From Thermohalobaculum sp039822785 (GTDB taxonomy: Bacteria; Pseudomonadota; Alphaproteobacteria; Rhodobacterales; Rhodobacteraceae), in assembly GCA_039822785.1 (NCBI GenBank), contig JBCBMO010000004.1, positions 434,001 to 498,000 on the forward strand: DNA of 64,000 bases, in the 5' to 3' direction. The position numbers and the translations under genes were made by a program. The notes beneath the pieces were generated by a model that did not search any database, was not told where the DNA came from, and saw only the letters and a list, made by a program, of their open reading frames with translations. This document shows positions 1 through 8,724 of the stretch, piece after piece. Position 1 is the first letter of the stretch. Every line of letters starts with the position of its first letter.

Positions 1-592
1 GGCGGCCCAGATGGTGAGCTACGAGGTCTCCATCGGCCTCATCATCATCGGCGTCTTGATCTCCACCGGCTCGCTGAACCTGAGCGCCATCGTACGGGCC
101 CAGGACGGGGCCTATGGCCTCTTCTCCTGGTACTGGCTGCCGCATCTGCCGATGGTCGTGCTGTTCTTCATCTCCGCCCTGGCCGAGACGAACCGCCCGC
201 CCTTCGACCTGCCGGAGGCGGAGAGCGAGCTCGTGGCAGGGTATCAGGTCGAATACTCCTCCACGCCGTATCTGCTGTTCATGATCGGCGAGTACATGAA
301 CATCCTGCTCATGTGCGCGCTCATCTCGATCCTGTTCTTCGGCGGCTGGCTGAGCCCGGTGCCCTTCCTGCCGGACGGGGTGCTGTGGATGGTCGCCAAG
401 ATGGTCTTCTTCTTCTTCATGTTCGCGATGGTGAAGGCGATCGTGCCCCGCTACCGCTACGACCAACTCATGCGCCTGGGGTGGAAGGTCTTCCTGCCGC
501 TGTCCCTCGCCTGGGTGGTGATCGCCGCCATCCTCACCCGCCTCGATGTCGTGGGCTATGCCCGTTTCGCTGAAGCTGCCGCTGGAGCCTGA
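1..592 (+). CDS. nuoH: NADH-quinone oxidoreductase subunit H, 3' part
   Basis: C-terminal part of the membrane subunit of complex I that sits at the junction with the peripheral arm and forms the quinone chamber. The frame is already open at the left edge, so the 5' end lies outside the window. The visible part contains the family hallmark ETNRPPFDLPEAESELVAGY, which carries the acidic loop near the quinone site, followed by several hydrophobic segments and a TRLDVVGYARF tail. It is followed after 3 bases by nuoI, in the usual nuo order. The family assignment is certain; only the truncation by the window edge limits it. Confidence 0.97.
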   Translation, partial: AAQMVSYEVSIGLIIIGVLISTGSLNLSAIVRAQDGAYGLFSWYWLPHLPMVVLFFISALAETNRPPFDLPEAESELVAGYQVEYSSTPYLLFMIGEYMNILLMCALISILFFGGWLSPVPFLPDGVLWMVAKMVFFFFMFAMVKAIVPRYRYDQLMRLGWKVFLPLSLAWVVIAAILTRLDVVGYARFAEAAAGA

Positions 593-595
593 GCC

Positions 596-1090
596 GTGAC
601 CTCGATCCCCTTCGACCGTGCGCTGCGCTACTTCCTGCTCGCCGACATGTGGGCGGGCATGAAGATCGGGTTTCGCTATCTGCTGAAGCCCAAGGCGACG
701 CTGAACTACCCCTTCGAGAAGGGCCCGCTCAGCCCCCGCTTTCGCGGCGAGCTGGCGCTCAGGCGCTATCCCAACGGGGAGGAGCGCTGCATCGCCTGCA
801 AGCTCTGCGAGGCGATCTGCCCGGCGCAGGCCATCACCATCGACGCCGAGCCGCGCGATGACGGCAGCCGCCGCACCAAGCGCTTCGACATCGATATGAC
901 CAAGTGCATCTACTGCGGCTTCTGCCAGGAGAGCTGCCCGGTCGACAGCATCGTGCTGGGCCCGAATTTCGAGTTCACGACCGAGACGCGCGAGGAGTTG
1001 TTCTACAACAAGGAGAAGCTCCTGGACAACGGCGCCCGCTGGGAGCGCGAGATCGCCCGCAACATCGAGTTGGATGCCCCGTATCGGTAG
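596..1090 (+). CDS. nuoI: NADH-quinone oxidoreductase subunit I (2x[4Fe-4S] ferredoxin subunit)
   Basis: Complex I peripheral-arm subunit carrying the two tetranuclear clusters N6a and N6b that pass electrons towards N2 and quinone. Two complete cluster motifs are visible, CIACKLCEAICP and CIYCGFCQESCP, in a 164-residue protein of normal family length. The start is GTG at 596, 3 bases after the nuoH stop. The protein ends LDAPYR, and its TAG stop lies inside the left arm of a palindromic repeat (1087-1148), so the repeat abuts or has replaced the original 3' end. Confidence 0.97.
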   Translation: MTSIPFDRALRYFLLADMWAGMKIGFRYLLKPKATLNYPFEKGPLSPRFRGELALRRYPNGEERCIACKLCEAICPAQAITIDAEPRDDGSRRTKRFDIDMTKCIYCGFCQESCPVDSIVLGPNFEFTTETREELFYNKEKLLDNGARWEREIARNIELDAPYR

Positions 1091-1148
1091 GGTGCGTGGT
1101 TCCCACGCACCTCCGGCCGCGACGGTGCGTGCCGAGCACGCACCCTAC
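1087..1148. repeat. REP-like palindromic pair between nuoI and nuoJ
   Basis: Two 25-base units lie in opposite orientation (1087-1111 and 1124-1148) around a 12-base spacer. Outer ends are GTAGGGTGCGTG and CACGCACCCTAC. Each unit is itself a hairpin; the first unit has GTGG-TT-CCAC where the others have GTGC-YY-GCAC, a compensated change that keeps the stem. The same unit recurs at 24022-24087 in the opposite arrangement. This fits a dispersed repetitive extragenic palindrome. The nuoI stop codon TAG (1088-1090) lies within the first unit. Confidence 0.8.
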
Positions 1149-1216
1149 GACAGGTCCCGCGACAGACGGGGCCGCGGAGACAGGAACCTGGGAGCCGGCC
1201 CCGGCCGGGACATGCC

Positions 1217-1831
1217 ATGACGCTGACCGCGTTCGCCTTTTATGTCTTCGCCTCGGTGGCGGTGGCCTCCGGCCTCTTCGTCACTGTGGCGCGGAACCCC
1301 GTGCACTCGGTGCTCTGGCTCATCCTGGCCTTCTTCTCCTCCGCCGGGCTCATGGTGCTGCTGGGCGCGGAGTTCATCGCGATGCTGCTCATCATCGTCT
1401 ACGTGGGCGCGGTCGCGGTGCTCTTCCTCTTCGTCGTCATGATGCTCGACGTCGACTTCGCCGCGCTGAAGCGGGAGGCCATGGCGAACCTGCCGCTGGG
1501 CGCCCTGATCGGTCTCGTGCTGATCCTCGAGCTTGGGCTGGTGATCGGGAACTGGGTCTTCGCCGACATCGCACCGGAGGTGCGGGAGGCCGCGATCCCC
1601 GACCCCGGCGGCATGCAGAACGCCCAGGCGTTGGGCACGATCCTCTATGACCGGTTCTTCCTGGCCTTCCAGGTCTCCGGCCTCGTGCTGCTGGTCGCGA
1701 TGATCGGCGCCATCGTGCTGACGCTGCGCCACCGCGAGAACATCAAGCGCCAGGACGTGCTGACGCAGATCTACCGGACCCGCGAGGAGAGCGTGGCGCT
1801 CAAGGACGTCGAGCCGGGGCAGGGAGTGTAA
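1217..1831 (+). CDS. nuoJ: NADH-quinone oxidoreductase subunit J
   Basis: Membrane subunit of complex I (ND6 homologue), 204 residues with about five hydrophobic segments. Recognisable features are the N-terminal FYVFASVAVASGLFVTVARNPVHS stretch (given in parts: the RNPVHSVLWLILAF block is diagnostic) and the EFIAMLLIIVYVGAVAVLFLFV segment containing the pi-bulge helix region of the family. The ATG at 1217 lies 126 bases after nuoI, a gap filled by the palindromic pair. It ends 2 bases before nuoK. Confidence 0.96.
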   Translation: MTLTAFAFYVFASVAVASGLFVTVARNPVHSVLWLILAFFSSAGLMVLLGAEFIAMLLIIVYVGAVAVLFLFVVMMLDVDFAALKREAMANLPLGALIGLVLILELGLVIGNWVFADIAPEVREAAIPDPGGMQNAQALGTILYDRFFLAFQVSGLVLLVAMIGAIVLTLRHRENIKRQDVLTQIYRTREESVALKDVEPGQGV

Positions 1832-1833
1832 CC

Positions 1834-2166
1834 ATGGACGCCGCCATCCAACCCATCGCCGGCGTCGGCCTGGGGGCTTACCTGACCGTCGCGGCGCTGA
1901 TGTTCGTGATCGGGATCTTCGGGATCTTCCTCAACCGCAAGAACGTCATCGTCATCCTGATGTCGATCGAGCTGATGCTGCTGGCGGTGAACATCAACCT
2001 GGTCGCCTTCTCCGCGCATCTCGGCGATCTGGTGGGGCAGGTCTTCACGCTCTTTATCCTGACCGTCGCGGCGGCAGAGGCGGCGATCGGCCTCGCGATC
2101 CTGGTCTGCTTCTTCCGCAACCGCGGGACCATCGCGGTCGAAGACATCAACATGATGAAGGGGTAG
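1834..2166 (+). CDS. nuoK: NADH-quinone oxidoreductase subunit K
   Basis: Small three-helix membrane subunit of complex I (ND4L homologue). The translated ORF has 110 residues, slightly longer than the usual 100 or so, because of an N-terminal MDAAIQPIAGVG extension. The ELMLLAVNINLVAF segment contains the conserved glutamate of the proton path, and a second conserved acidic residue lies in TVAAAEAAIGLA. It starts 2 bases after nuoJ and stops 4 bases before nuoL, consistent with one transcript. Confidence 0.96.
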   Translation: MDAAIQPIAGVGLGAYLTVAALMFVIGIFGIFLNRKNVIVILMSIELMLLAVNINLVAFSAHLGDLVGQVFTLFILTVAAAEAAIGLAILVCFFRNRGTIAVEDINMMKG

Positions 2167-2170
2167 GGCC

Positions 2171-4141
2171 ATGTATTCCGCCATCCTCCTCCTCCCCCTT
2201 CTGGGTGCGCTGCTGGCGGGGCTGTTCGGCCGGTCGCTGGGCGACAAGGCCTCGATGGTCCTGACCACGGGCATCCTGTTCTTCTGCGCCGCGCTGTCCT
2301 GGATCGCGTTCCTGACCTTCGACCCCGAGGGGTCGCAGACGGTCACGCTGTTTACCTGGATCGCCTCGGGCGATCTGGTGGTCGACTGGGCGATCCGCAC
2401 CGATACGCTGACCCACGTGATGCTGGTGGTCGTGACCTCGGTCTCCTCGCTCGTGCACTGCTACTCGATTGGGTACATGGAGGAGGACGAGGCCAAGCCG
2501 CGGTTCTTCGCCTATCTCTCGCTCTTCACCTTCGCGATGCTGGCGCTGGTGACCGGCGACAACCTGCTGCAGATCTTCTTCGGCTGGGAAGGCGTCGGCG
2601 TCGCCTCCTACCTGCTGATCGGCTTCTACTGGCGCAAGAACTCGGCCAATGCGGCGGCGATGAAGGCCTTCATCGTCAACCGCGTGGGCGACTTCGGCTT
2701 CCTGCTCGCCATGTTCATGCTGTTCTGGCTGACCGGCACGATCCAGCTCGACGGGGTGTTCGCCGAGGCCGAGACGCTGGCAGGCACGACCGTCAGCTTC
2801 CTCGGGATGGAGCTGAACGCGGCGGAGACGATCGCGCTCCTGCTCTTCCTCGGGGCCTGCGGAAAGTCGGCGCAGCTCTTCCTGCACACCTGGTTGCCGG
2901 ATGCGATGGAAGGCCCCACGCCGGTCTCCGCCCTCATCCACGCGGCGACCATGGTGACGGCGGGCGTGTTCCTGGTCTGCCGCATGTCGCCGATCATGGA
3001 GTACGCGCCGGACGCGCTGATGGTCGTCACCATCGTGGGGGCCACGACCGCGTTCTTCGCGGCGACCGTGGGCCTGGTGCAGAACGACATCAAACGGGTG
3101 ATCGCCTATTCGACCTGCTCGCAGCTTGGCTACATGTTCGCCGCCGCCGGCGTGGGCGCCTATGAGGCGGCGATGTTCCACCTTTTCACCCATGCCTTCT
3201 TCAAGGCGCTGCTGTTCCTTTGCGCGGGCTCGGTCATCCACGGAATGCACCACGAGCAGGACATGCGGAAGATGGGCGGGCTGCGCAGCAAGCTGCCGAT
3301 GACCTACACGCTGATGCTGATCGGCACCCTGGCGATCACCGGCGTGGGCGTGCCGTTCCTGTATCTGCTGCACACGCCCATCGGCTTCGCGGGCTTCGTG
3401 TCCAAGGACGTGATCATCGAGAGCGCCTATGCCGCGCACACCCAGGTCGGCACCTATGCCTTCATCCTGCTGGTGATCTCGGCGGCCTTTACGGCCTTCT
3501 ACTCCTGGCGGCTCATCTTCGTGACCTTCTGGGGCGAGACGCGGGCCGACCAGCACACCTACGACCATGCGCACGAGAGCCCGCGGGTGATGATCTGGCC
3601 GCTCTATCCGCTGGCGCTGGGCGCGGTCTTCGCGGGGATCGAGTTCTACCCCTCCTTTGTGGGCGAGGGGGAGGCGGCGTTCTGGGGCGCCTCGATCTTC
3701 AACCTGGTGGCGGAGGGCGAGGAGACCGTGCTCGAGGCCGCGCACCATGTGCCGAAGTGGGTCGTCGCCTCGCCCTTCATCGCGATGCTGCTCGGCGCCT
3801 TCGTGGCCTGGCGGATGTACGTGCAGCGGCCGGACCTGCCGGCCAAGATCGCGAAGCAGCACGAGGCGCTGTACCTGTTCCTGCTGAACAAATGGTACTT
3901 CGACGAGCTCTATGACCGGATCTTCGTGCGCCCGGCCATGGCGCTGGGGCGGTTCCTGTGGAAACGCGGCGACGGCGGCACCATCGACGGGGCGATCAAC
4001 GGCCTGGCCTTCGACGTGATCCCGCGCATGGTGCGCACGGCGGGGCGGGTCCAGTCCGGCTATGTGTTCCACTACGCCTTCGCGATGCTGATCGGCGTCT
4101 CGCTCCTGGTCACCTGGTTTGCCGTTAGGGGGGCCGCCTGA
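2171..4141 (+). CDS. nuoL: NADH-quinone oxidoreductase subunit L
   Basis: Distal antiporter-like proton-pumping subunit of complex I (ND5 homologue), 656 residues with about 16 membrane helices and the long lateral helix near the C terminus. Diagnostic stretches are HCYSIGYMEEDE, the GWEGVGVASYLLIGF region with the conserved glutamate, and FLHTWLPDAMEGPTPVSALI with the catalytic lysine/histidine region (CGKSAQLFLHTW). The length is normal for alphaproteobacteria. Its stop overlaps the nuoM start by one base, so translation is probably coupled. Confidence 0.97.
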   Translation: MYSAILLLPLLGALLAGLFGRSLGDKASMVLTTGILFFCAALSWIAFLTFDPEGSQTVTLFTWIASGDLVVDWAIRTDTLTHVMLVVVTSVSSLVHCYSIGYMEEDEAKPRFFAYLSLFTFAMLALVTGDNLLQIFFGWEGVGVASYLLIGFYWRKNSANAAAMKAFIVNRVGDFGFLLAMFMLFWLTGTIQLDGVFAEAETLAGTTVSFLGMELNAAETIALLLFLGACGKSAQLFLHTWLPDAMEGPTPVSALIHAATMVTAGVFLVCRMSPIMEYAPDALMVVTIVGATTAFFAATVGLVQNDIKRVIAYSTCSQLGYMFAAAGVGAYEAAMFHLFTHAFFKALLFLCAGSVIHGMHHEQDMRKMGGLRSKLPMTYTLMLIGTLAITGVGVPFLYLLHTPIGFAGFVSKDVIIESAYAAHTQVGTYAFILLVISAAFTAFYSWRLIFVTFWGETRADQHTYDHAHESPRVMIWPLYPLALGAVFAGIEFYPSFVGEGEAAFWGASIFNLVAEGEETVLEAAHHVPKWVVASPFIAMLLGAFVAWRMYVQRPDLPAKIAKQHEALYLFLLNKWYFDELYDRIFVRPAMALGRFLWKRGDGGTIDGAINGLAFDVIPRMVRTAGRVQSGYVFHYAFAMLIGVSLLVTWFAVRGAA

Positions 4142-5688
4142 TGGCCGATCTGCCGCTTCTGTCGCTGGTCACCTTCATTCCGCTCATCGGGGCGCTGATC
4201 CTCGTCACCTTCCTGCGGGGCGAGGACGAGGCGGCGCAGATGAACGCCAAGCGCCTCGGCCTCTTGGTCACCACCTTCACCTTCCTGCTGTCGATCCCGC
4301 TGCTAACGGGCTTCGACATGGGCAGCACGGACTTCCAGTTCGTGGAGGAAGGGGTCTGGTTCGCGGGCCTCACCTACAAGCTGGGCGTCGACGGGATCTC
4401 GCTGCCCTTCGTGATGCTGACGACCTTCTTCTTTCCGCTGGTTATCGCCGCCTCCTGGGGCGTGACGCACCGGGTCAAGGAGTACATCGCCTGCTTTCTG
4501 CTGCTCGAGACGCTGATCATCGGCGTCTTTGTCTCCCTCGACATGATCCTGTTCTACCTGTTCTTCGAGGGTGGGCTGATCCCGATGTTCCTGATCATCG
4601 GCATCTGGGGCGGCAAGGAGCGGGTCTACGCGGCCTTCAAGTTCTTCCTCTACACGCTGCTCGGCTCGCTGCTGATGCTGGTGGCGATGATCTACATGTA
4701 CTTCGACGCCGGCACGACCGACATCCCGGCGCTGCTCAACCACCAGTTCAGCTTCGAGGCCTTCGATTTGCTCGGCTGGCAGATCATCGGCGGCGCGCAG
4801 ACGCTGATGTGGCTCGCCTTCTTCGCCAGCTTCGCGGTGAAGATGCCCATGTGGCCCGTGCACACCTGGCTGCCGGATGCGCACGTGCAGGCGCCCACGG
4901 CCGGGTCGGTCGTGCTGGCGGCGATCCTGCTCAAGATGGGTGGCTACGGCTTCCTGCGCTTCAGCCTGCCGATGTTCCCCGTCGCCTCCGAGATCCTGCA
5001 GGACTTCGTCTTCTTCCTCAGCGTGGTGGCGATCATCTACACCTCGTTGGTCGCGCTGATGCAGGAGGATATCAAGAAGCTCGTCGCCTATTCCTCGGTC
5101 GCGCACATGGGCTTCGTGACGCTCGGCATCTTCTCGGCCAACCAGCAGGGCGTCGACGGCGCGATGTTCCAGATGATCAGCCACGGCTTCATCTCGGGCG
5201 CGCTCTTCCTGTTGGTCGGCGTCGTCTACGACCGCATGCACACGCGGGAGATCGCGGCCTATGGCGGCCTGGCCGAGCGGATGCCGATCTACGCGGCGGT
5301 CATGATGCTCTTCACCATGGGCAACGTCGGGCTGCCGGGTACCTCGGGCTTTGTCGGTGAGTTCCTGACCATGGCCGGCGCCTTCCAGGTCTCCACCTGG
5401 GCGGCCTTTGGTGCGGCGACTGGCGTGATCCTCTCGGCGGGCTATGCGCTCTGGCTCTATCGCCGGGTGGTGCTGGGCCAGCTCATCAAGCAATCGCTGC
5501 AGGCGATTGAGGATATGAACGGTCGGGAGAAGGCGATCATCGCGCCCTTGGTGGTGCTGACGATCCTCTTCGGCGTCTACCCCGCGCCGGTGCTCGATCT
5601 CTTCGGGCCGAGCGTCGCCAATCTCCTCGACGATGTCTCCGCGGCGCAGGAAGCCGCCGCCGGCATCATCGACCTCGCGCATAAGTAA
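4141..5688 (+). CDS. nuoM: NADH-quinone oxidoreductase subunit M
   Basis: Second antiporter-like proton-pumping subunit of complex I (ND4 homologue), 515 residues, about 14 helices. Typical motifs are LFYLFFEGGLIPMFLIIGIWG, with the key glutamate in the E-G-G block, and VKMPMWPVHTWLPDAHVQAP, with the conserved lysine. It begins at the ATG overlapping the nuoL stop and ends 19 bases before nuoN. Nothing unusual in length or motif content. Confidence 0.97.
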   Translation: MADLPLLSLVTFIPLIGALILVTFLRGEDEAAQMNAKRLGLLVTTFTFLLSIPLLTGFDMGSTDFQFVEEGVWFAGLTYKLGVDGISLPFVMLTTFFFPLVIAASWGVTHRVKEYIACFLLLETLIIGVFVSLDMILFYLFFEGGLIPMFLIIGIWGGKERVYAAFKFFLYTLLGSLLMLVAMIYMYFDAGTTDIPALLNHQFSFEAFDLLGWQIIGGAQTLMWLAFFASFAVKMPMWPVHTWLPDAHVQAPTAGSVVLAAILLKMGGYGFLRFSLPMFPVASEILQDFVFFLSVVAIIYTSLVALMQEDIKKLVAYSSVAHMGFVTLGIFSANQQGVDGAMFQMISHGFISGALFLLVGVVYDRMHTREIAAYGGLAERMPIYAAVMMLFTMGNVGLPGTSGFVGEFLTMAGAFQVSTWAAFGAATGVILSAGYALWLYRRVVLGQLIKQSLQAIEDMNGREKAIIAPLVVLTILFGVYPAPVLDLFGPSVANLLDDVSAAQEAAAGIIDLAHK

Positions 5689-5707
5689 CGACCGCTAAGG
5701 ACCCGCC

Positions 5708-7153
5708 ATGGAACAGGATCTGATGATCGCGGCACCGGAGATCGCCATGGCCATCGGCGCCATGGCCCTCCTGATGTTCGGGGCCTATGGCGGGGGCGAT
5801 GCGCAGCGCCATACGGTCACCAACGCCTCGGCCCTGCTGATGGTGCTGGTTGCCGCCGGGGTCGCCACGGCGGGGGCCGGGGAGCGGATCGCCTTCTCCG
5901 GCATGTTCATCGACGACGGCTTCGCGCGCTTTGCCAAGATGCTGATCCTCATCGCCTCGGCGCTGATGCTGCTGATCGGGCGCGACTACCTGGAACGGCG
6001 CGGCGTGCTGCGGTTCGAGTATCCGATCCTCATCGTCCTCGCGACGCTGGGGATGATGTTCATGGTCTCCGCCGGCGGTCTGATCGCGCTCTACGTGGGG
6101 CTCGAGCTGCAGTCGCTCGCGCTATATGTGGTCGCTGCTTTCAACCGCGACAGTGCGCGCTCGACCGAGGCGGGGCTCAAGTACTTCGTGCTCGGCGCGC
6201 TCTCCTCGGGCCTGCTGCTCTACGGCGCCTCGCTGGTCTATGGTTACACCGGCACCACCAACTTTGGCGGCATCGCCCAGGTGATCGAGGCGGAGGGCGT
6301 CTCTCTCGGCCTCACCTTCGGGCTCGTGTTCCTCTGCGCCGCGCTCGCCTTCAAGATCTCCGCCGCGCCCTTCCACATGTGGACGCCGGATGTCTACGAG
6401 GGCTCGCCGACGGCTGTGACCGCGTTCTTTGCCACCGCCCCCAAGGTCGCCGCGGGCGTCCTGTTCGCCCGGGTGCTATACGAGGGCTTCGGCGATGCGG
6501 TGCCGGAGTGGTCGCAGATCCTGATCTTCGTCGCCGTCGCCTCCATGTTCCTGGGCGCCATCGCGGCGATCGGGCAGACCAACCTGAAGCGGCTGCTCGC
6601 CTATTCCTCCATCGGGCATATGGGCTACGCCCTGGTGGGCCTTGCCGCCGGCACGCCCCAGGGGGCGGAGGCGCTGCTCGTCTATCTCGCGATCTACGTC
6701 GTCATGAACCTCGGCACCTTTGCCTTCGTGCTGTCGATGGAGCGGGACGGGGCACCGACGGCCACCATTGAGGATCTCTCCGGCCTCGCCTCCCGCGCGC
6801 CGGCGGCTGCGCTGGCGCTCGCGGTGTTGATGTTCTCCCTCGCGGGCCTGCCGCCGATGGTGGGCTTCTTCGCCAAGTTCTTCGTGTTCAAGGCGGCGGT
6901 CGATGCTGGCCTGGCGCCGCTGGCGGTCGCCGGCGCCATCGCCTCGGTCATCAGCGCCTACTACTACCTCAACATCGTGCGGTTGATGTATCTGAGCGAA
7001 CCGGGCGATCCGCTGACGATCAACGCGGGCCCGATCCAGCAGACGACGCTGCTCGCCTCCTCGGTCCTGATGGCCGCGGGCTGGCTGCCCTTCCTCGGCG
7101 GCTTCGGCCTGACCGAGGTCGCGGGCGAGGCCGCCGCCTCGCTACTCAGGTGA
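5708..7153 (+). CDS. nuoN: NADH-quinone oxidoreductase subunit N
   Basis: Third antiporter-like subunit of complex I (ND2 homologue), 481 residues, about 14 helices. Hallmarks include YVGLELQSLALYVVAAFNR, FKISAAPFHMWTPDVYEGSP and NLKRLLAYSSIGHMGYALVG. It is the last nuo gene. Its TGA stop overlaps the GTG start of the biotin ligase, so the metabolic genes downstream probably share the nuo transcript, as is common in Rhodobacterales. Confidence 0.97.
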   Translation: MEQDLMIAAPEIAMAIGAMALLMFGAYGGGDAQRHTVTNASALLMVLVAAGVATAGAGERIAFSGMFIDDGFARFAKMLILIASALMLLIGRDYLERRGVLRFEYPILIVLATLGMMFMVSAGGLIALYVGLELQSLALYVVAAFNRDSARSTEAGLKYFVLGALSSGLLLYGASLVYGYTGTTNFGGIAQVIEAEGVSLGLTFGLVFLCAALAFKISAAPFHMWTPDVYEGSPTAVTAFFATAPKVAAGVLFARVLYEGFGDAVPEWSQILIFVAVASMFLGAIAAIGQTNLKRLLAYSSIGHMGYALVGLAAGTPQGAEALLVYLAIYVVMNLGTFAFVLSMERDGAPTATIEDLSGLASRAPAAALALAVLMFSLAGLPPMVGFFAKFFVFKAAVDAGLAPLAVAGAIASVISAYYYLNIVRLMYLSEPGDPLTINAGPIQQTTLLASSVLMAAGWLPFLGGFGLTEVAGEAAASLLR

Positions 7154-7917
7154 TCGCACCGGCGTCGCTTCCCGGCGGGGCGCGCCTTCTGCACCTCAGC
7201 GAGATCGACAGCACGAACGCCGAGGCCGCGCGTCTGGCGGCGCGCGGCGAGCGGGGACCGATCTGGATCCTCGCGGACCGCCAGAGCGCCGCGCGCGGCC
7301 GGCGCGGGCGGGGCTGGAGCGAGACCGAGGGGAACCTCACGGCAAGCCTGCTCATCGCCCCAGACATGACGCCGGAGCGGGCTGCACTCACCTCCTTCGC
7401 CGCGGCCCTGGCGGTTGCCGAGCTCTTCCGCACCCTCGCGCCGCGGGCCGAGGTGACGATGAAATGGCCCAACGACGTGCTGCTGAACGGGCGCAAGGCG
7501 GCGGGCATCCTGTTGGAGAGCAGCGGCGGGGCAGGGCGCCTCGACTGGTTGGTCATCGGGATCGGCGTCAATCTGGGCCAGCCGCCCGAGATGACCGAGA
7601 TCCGCCCCGGCGGCACGCCCCCCACCGGCATCGCGGCGGAGGGGGGCAGGCACGCCACCCCAAGGGCCGCGCTGGAGATCCTTGCCGCCGCCCTGGAACG
7701 CAGCCTCGGCCAACTCGCGCAGGAAGGGTTTGCACCCGTGCGCGCCGCCTGGATGGCCCAGGCCGCGCGTCTGGGTCAGCGCATCGGCGCGGGGCTCGCC
7801 AACGAAAGCCTGGAGGGCATCTTCGAGGATGTGGACCCGAGCGGCGCGCTCGTTCTAAGAACCGGCCAAGGCGGCCTCCGCCGCATCGCCGCCGCTGACA
7901 TCTTCTTCCCGGACTGA
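7150..7917 (+). CDS. birA: Biotin--[acetyl-CoA-carboxylase] ligase, monofunctional
   Basis: Attaches biotin to the carrier domain of acetyl-CoA and related carboxylases through biotinyl-AMP. The 255-residue protein contains the catalytic core only: EIDSTNAEA (biotin pocket), RGRRGRGWSE (adenylate-binding loop) and MKWPNDVLLNGRKAAGILLE (KWPND motif). There is no N-terminal helix-turn-helix, so it should not act as a biotin repressor. The GTG start at 7150 overlaps the nuoN stop. It ends 6 bases before coaX, linking two cofactor-related genes. Confidence 0.95.
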   Translation: MIAPASLPGGARLLHLSEIDSTNAEAARLAARGERGPIWILADRQSAARGRRGRGWSETEGNLTASLLIAPDMTPERAALTSFAAALAVAELFRTLAPRAEVTMKWPNDVLLNGRKAAGILLESSGGAGRLDWLVIGIGVNLGQPPEMTEIRPGGTPPTGIAAEGGRHATPRAALEILAAALERSLGQLAQEGFAPVRAAWMAQAARLGQRIGAGLANESLEGIFEDVDPSGALVLRTGQGGLRRIAAADIFFPD

Positions 7918-7923
7918 TCGCCC

Positions 7924-8724
7924 ATGCTGCTCGCCATCGACGTCGGCAATACCAACACGGTTTTCGCCGTCTTCCCGGACGACGCCAATGGCGACGGCCA
8001 GGCGCCGCTCGGCGAATGGCGCTGCAATACCGAGGCCGTGCGCACGGCCGATCAGTACTACGTCTGGCTCTCGCAGCTCATGGAGCACTCGGGCCTGCCC
8101 ATCGGGGACATCCGCAACGTCGTGGTCTCCAACGTCGCCCCCGCGGTGCTGTTCAACATCCGCGTTTTCTGCGACCGCTATTTCAACACGCGCCCGCTGA
8201 TCGTGGGGCGGCCGGAATGCGCGCTGCCGGTGGACGTGCGGGTCGACATACCCTCTCAGGTCGGCGCGGACCGACTTGTGAACACCGTCGCGGCCTTCGA
8301 GCGCTATGGCGGGGATCTGATCATCGTCGACTTCGGCACGGCGACGACATTCGATGTGGTCGACAGCGACGGCGCCTATATCGGCGGGGTGATCGCGCCC
8401 GGCGTGAACCTGTCGCTCGACGCGCTGCACCAGGCCGCGGCTCATCTGCCGCGGATCGACGTCACCCAGCCACAACAGGTGCTGGGCCAGAACACTGTCG
8501 CCTGCCTCCAGTCGGGCGTTTACTGGGGCTATGTCGGCCTGATCGAGGGCATCTGCGCGCGCCTCTCGGCCGAGCGCGAGCGCCCCATGAAGACAATTGC
8601 CACCGGCGGGCTTTCGCCGCTCTTCGCGCGGGGCGCATCGGTGATCGAGGCGGTGGACCCCGACCTCACCGTGCGCGGGCTCGTGCAGATCCACAGGTAC
8701 AACACGAAAGAACGCATGGAATGA
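7924..8724 (+). CDS. coaX: Type III pantothenate kinase
   Basis: Catalyses the first step of coenzyme A synthesis, ATP-dependent phosphorylation of pantothenate. The 266-residue protein starts with LLAIDVGNTNTVFAVF, the ASKHA-fold phosphate-1 motif, followed by QVGADRLVN, VDFGTATTFDVV, the IGGVIAPG loop and the C-terminal ATGGLSPLF adenosine motif. This is the CoaX family, not CoaA. It lies between birA and rnj; its TGA overlaps the rnj ATG. panB of the same pathway lies at 42.6 kb. Confidence 0.96.
   Translation: MLLAIDVGNTNTVFAVFPDDANGDGQAPLGEWRCNTEAVRTADQYYVWLSQLMEHSGLPIGDIRNVVVSNVAPAVLFNIRVFCDRYFNTRPLIVGRPECALPVDVRVDIPSQVGADRLVNTVAAFERYGGDLIIVDFGTATTFDVVDSDGAYIGGVIAPGVNLSLDALHQAAAHLPRIDVTQPQQVLGQNTVACLQSGVYWGYVGLIEGICARLSAERERPMKTIATGGLSPLFARGASVIEAVDPDLTVRGLVQIHRYNTKERME

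Noticed and set aside
1145..1732. 195-codon minus-strand frame opposite nuoJ
   Set aside because: Antisense shadow rich in Glu, His and Gln with no recognisable fold.
2147..4072. 641-codon minus-strand frame opposite nuoL
   Set aside because: Shadow of nuoL in GC-rich DNA; composition is His/Arg/Glu/Gly-biased with no family similarity, and nuoL on the plus strand is certain.
4303..5682. 459-codon minus-strand frame opposite nuoM
   Set aside because: Same reason: antisense to a clear gene, biased composition, no start site.
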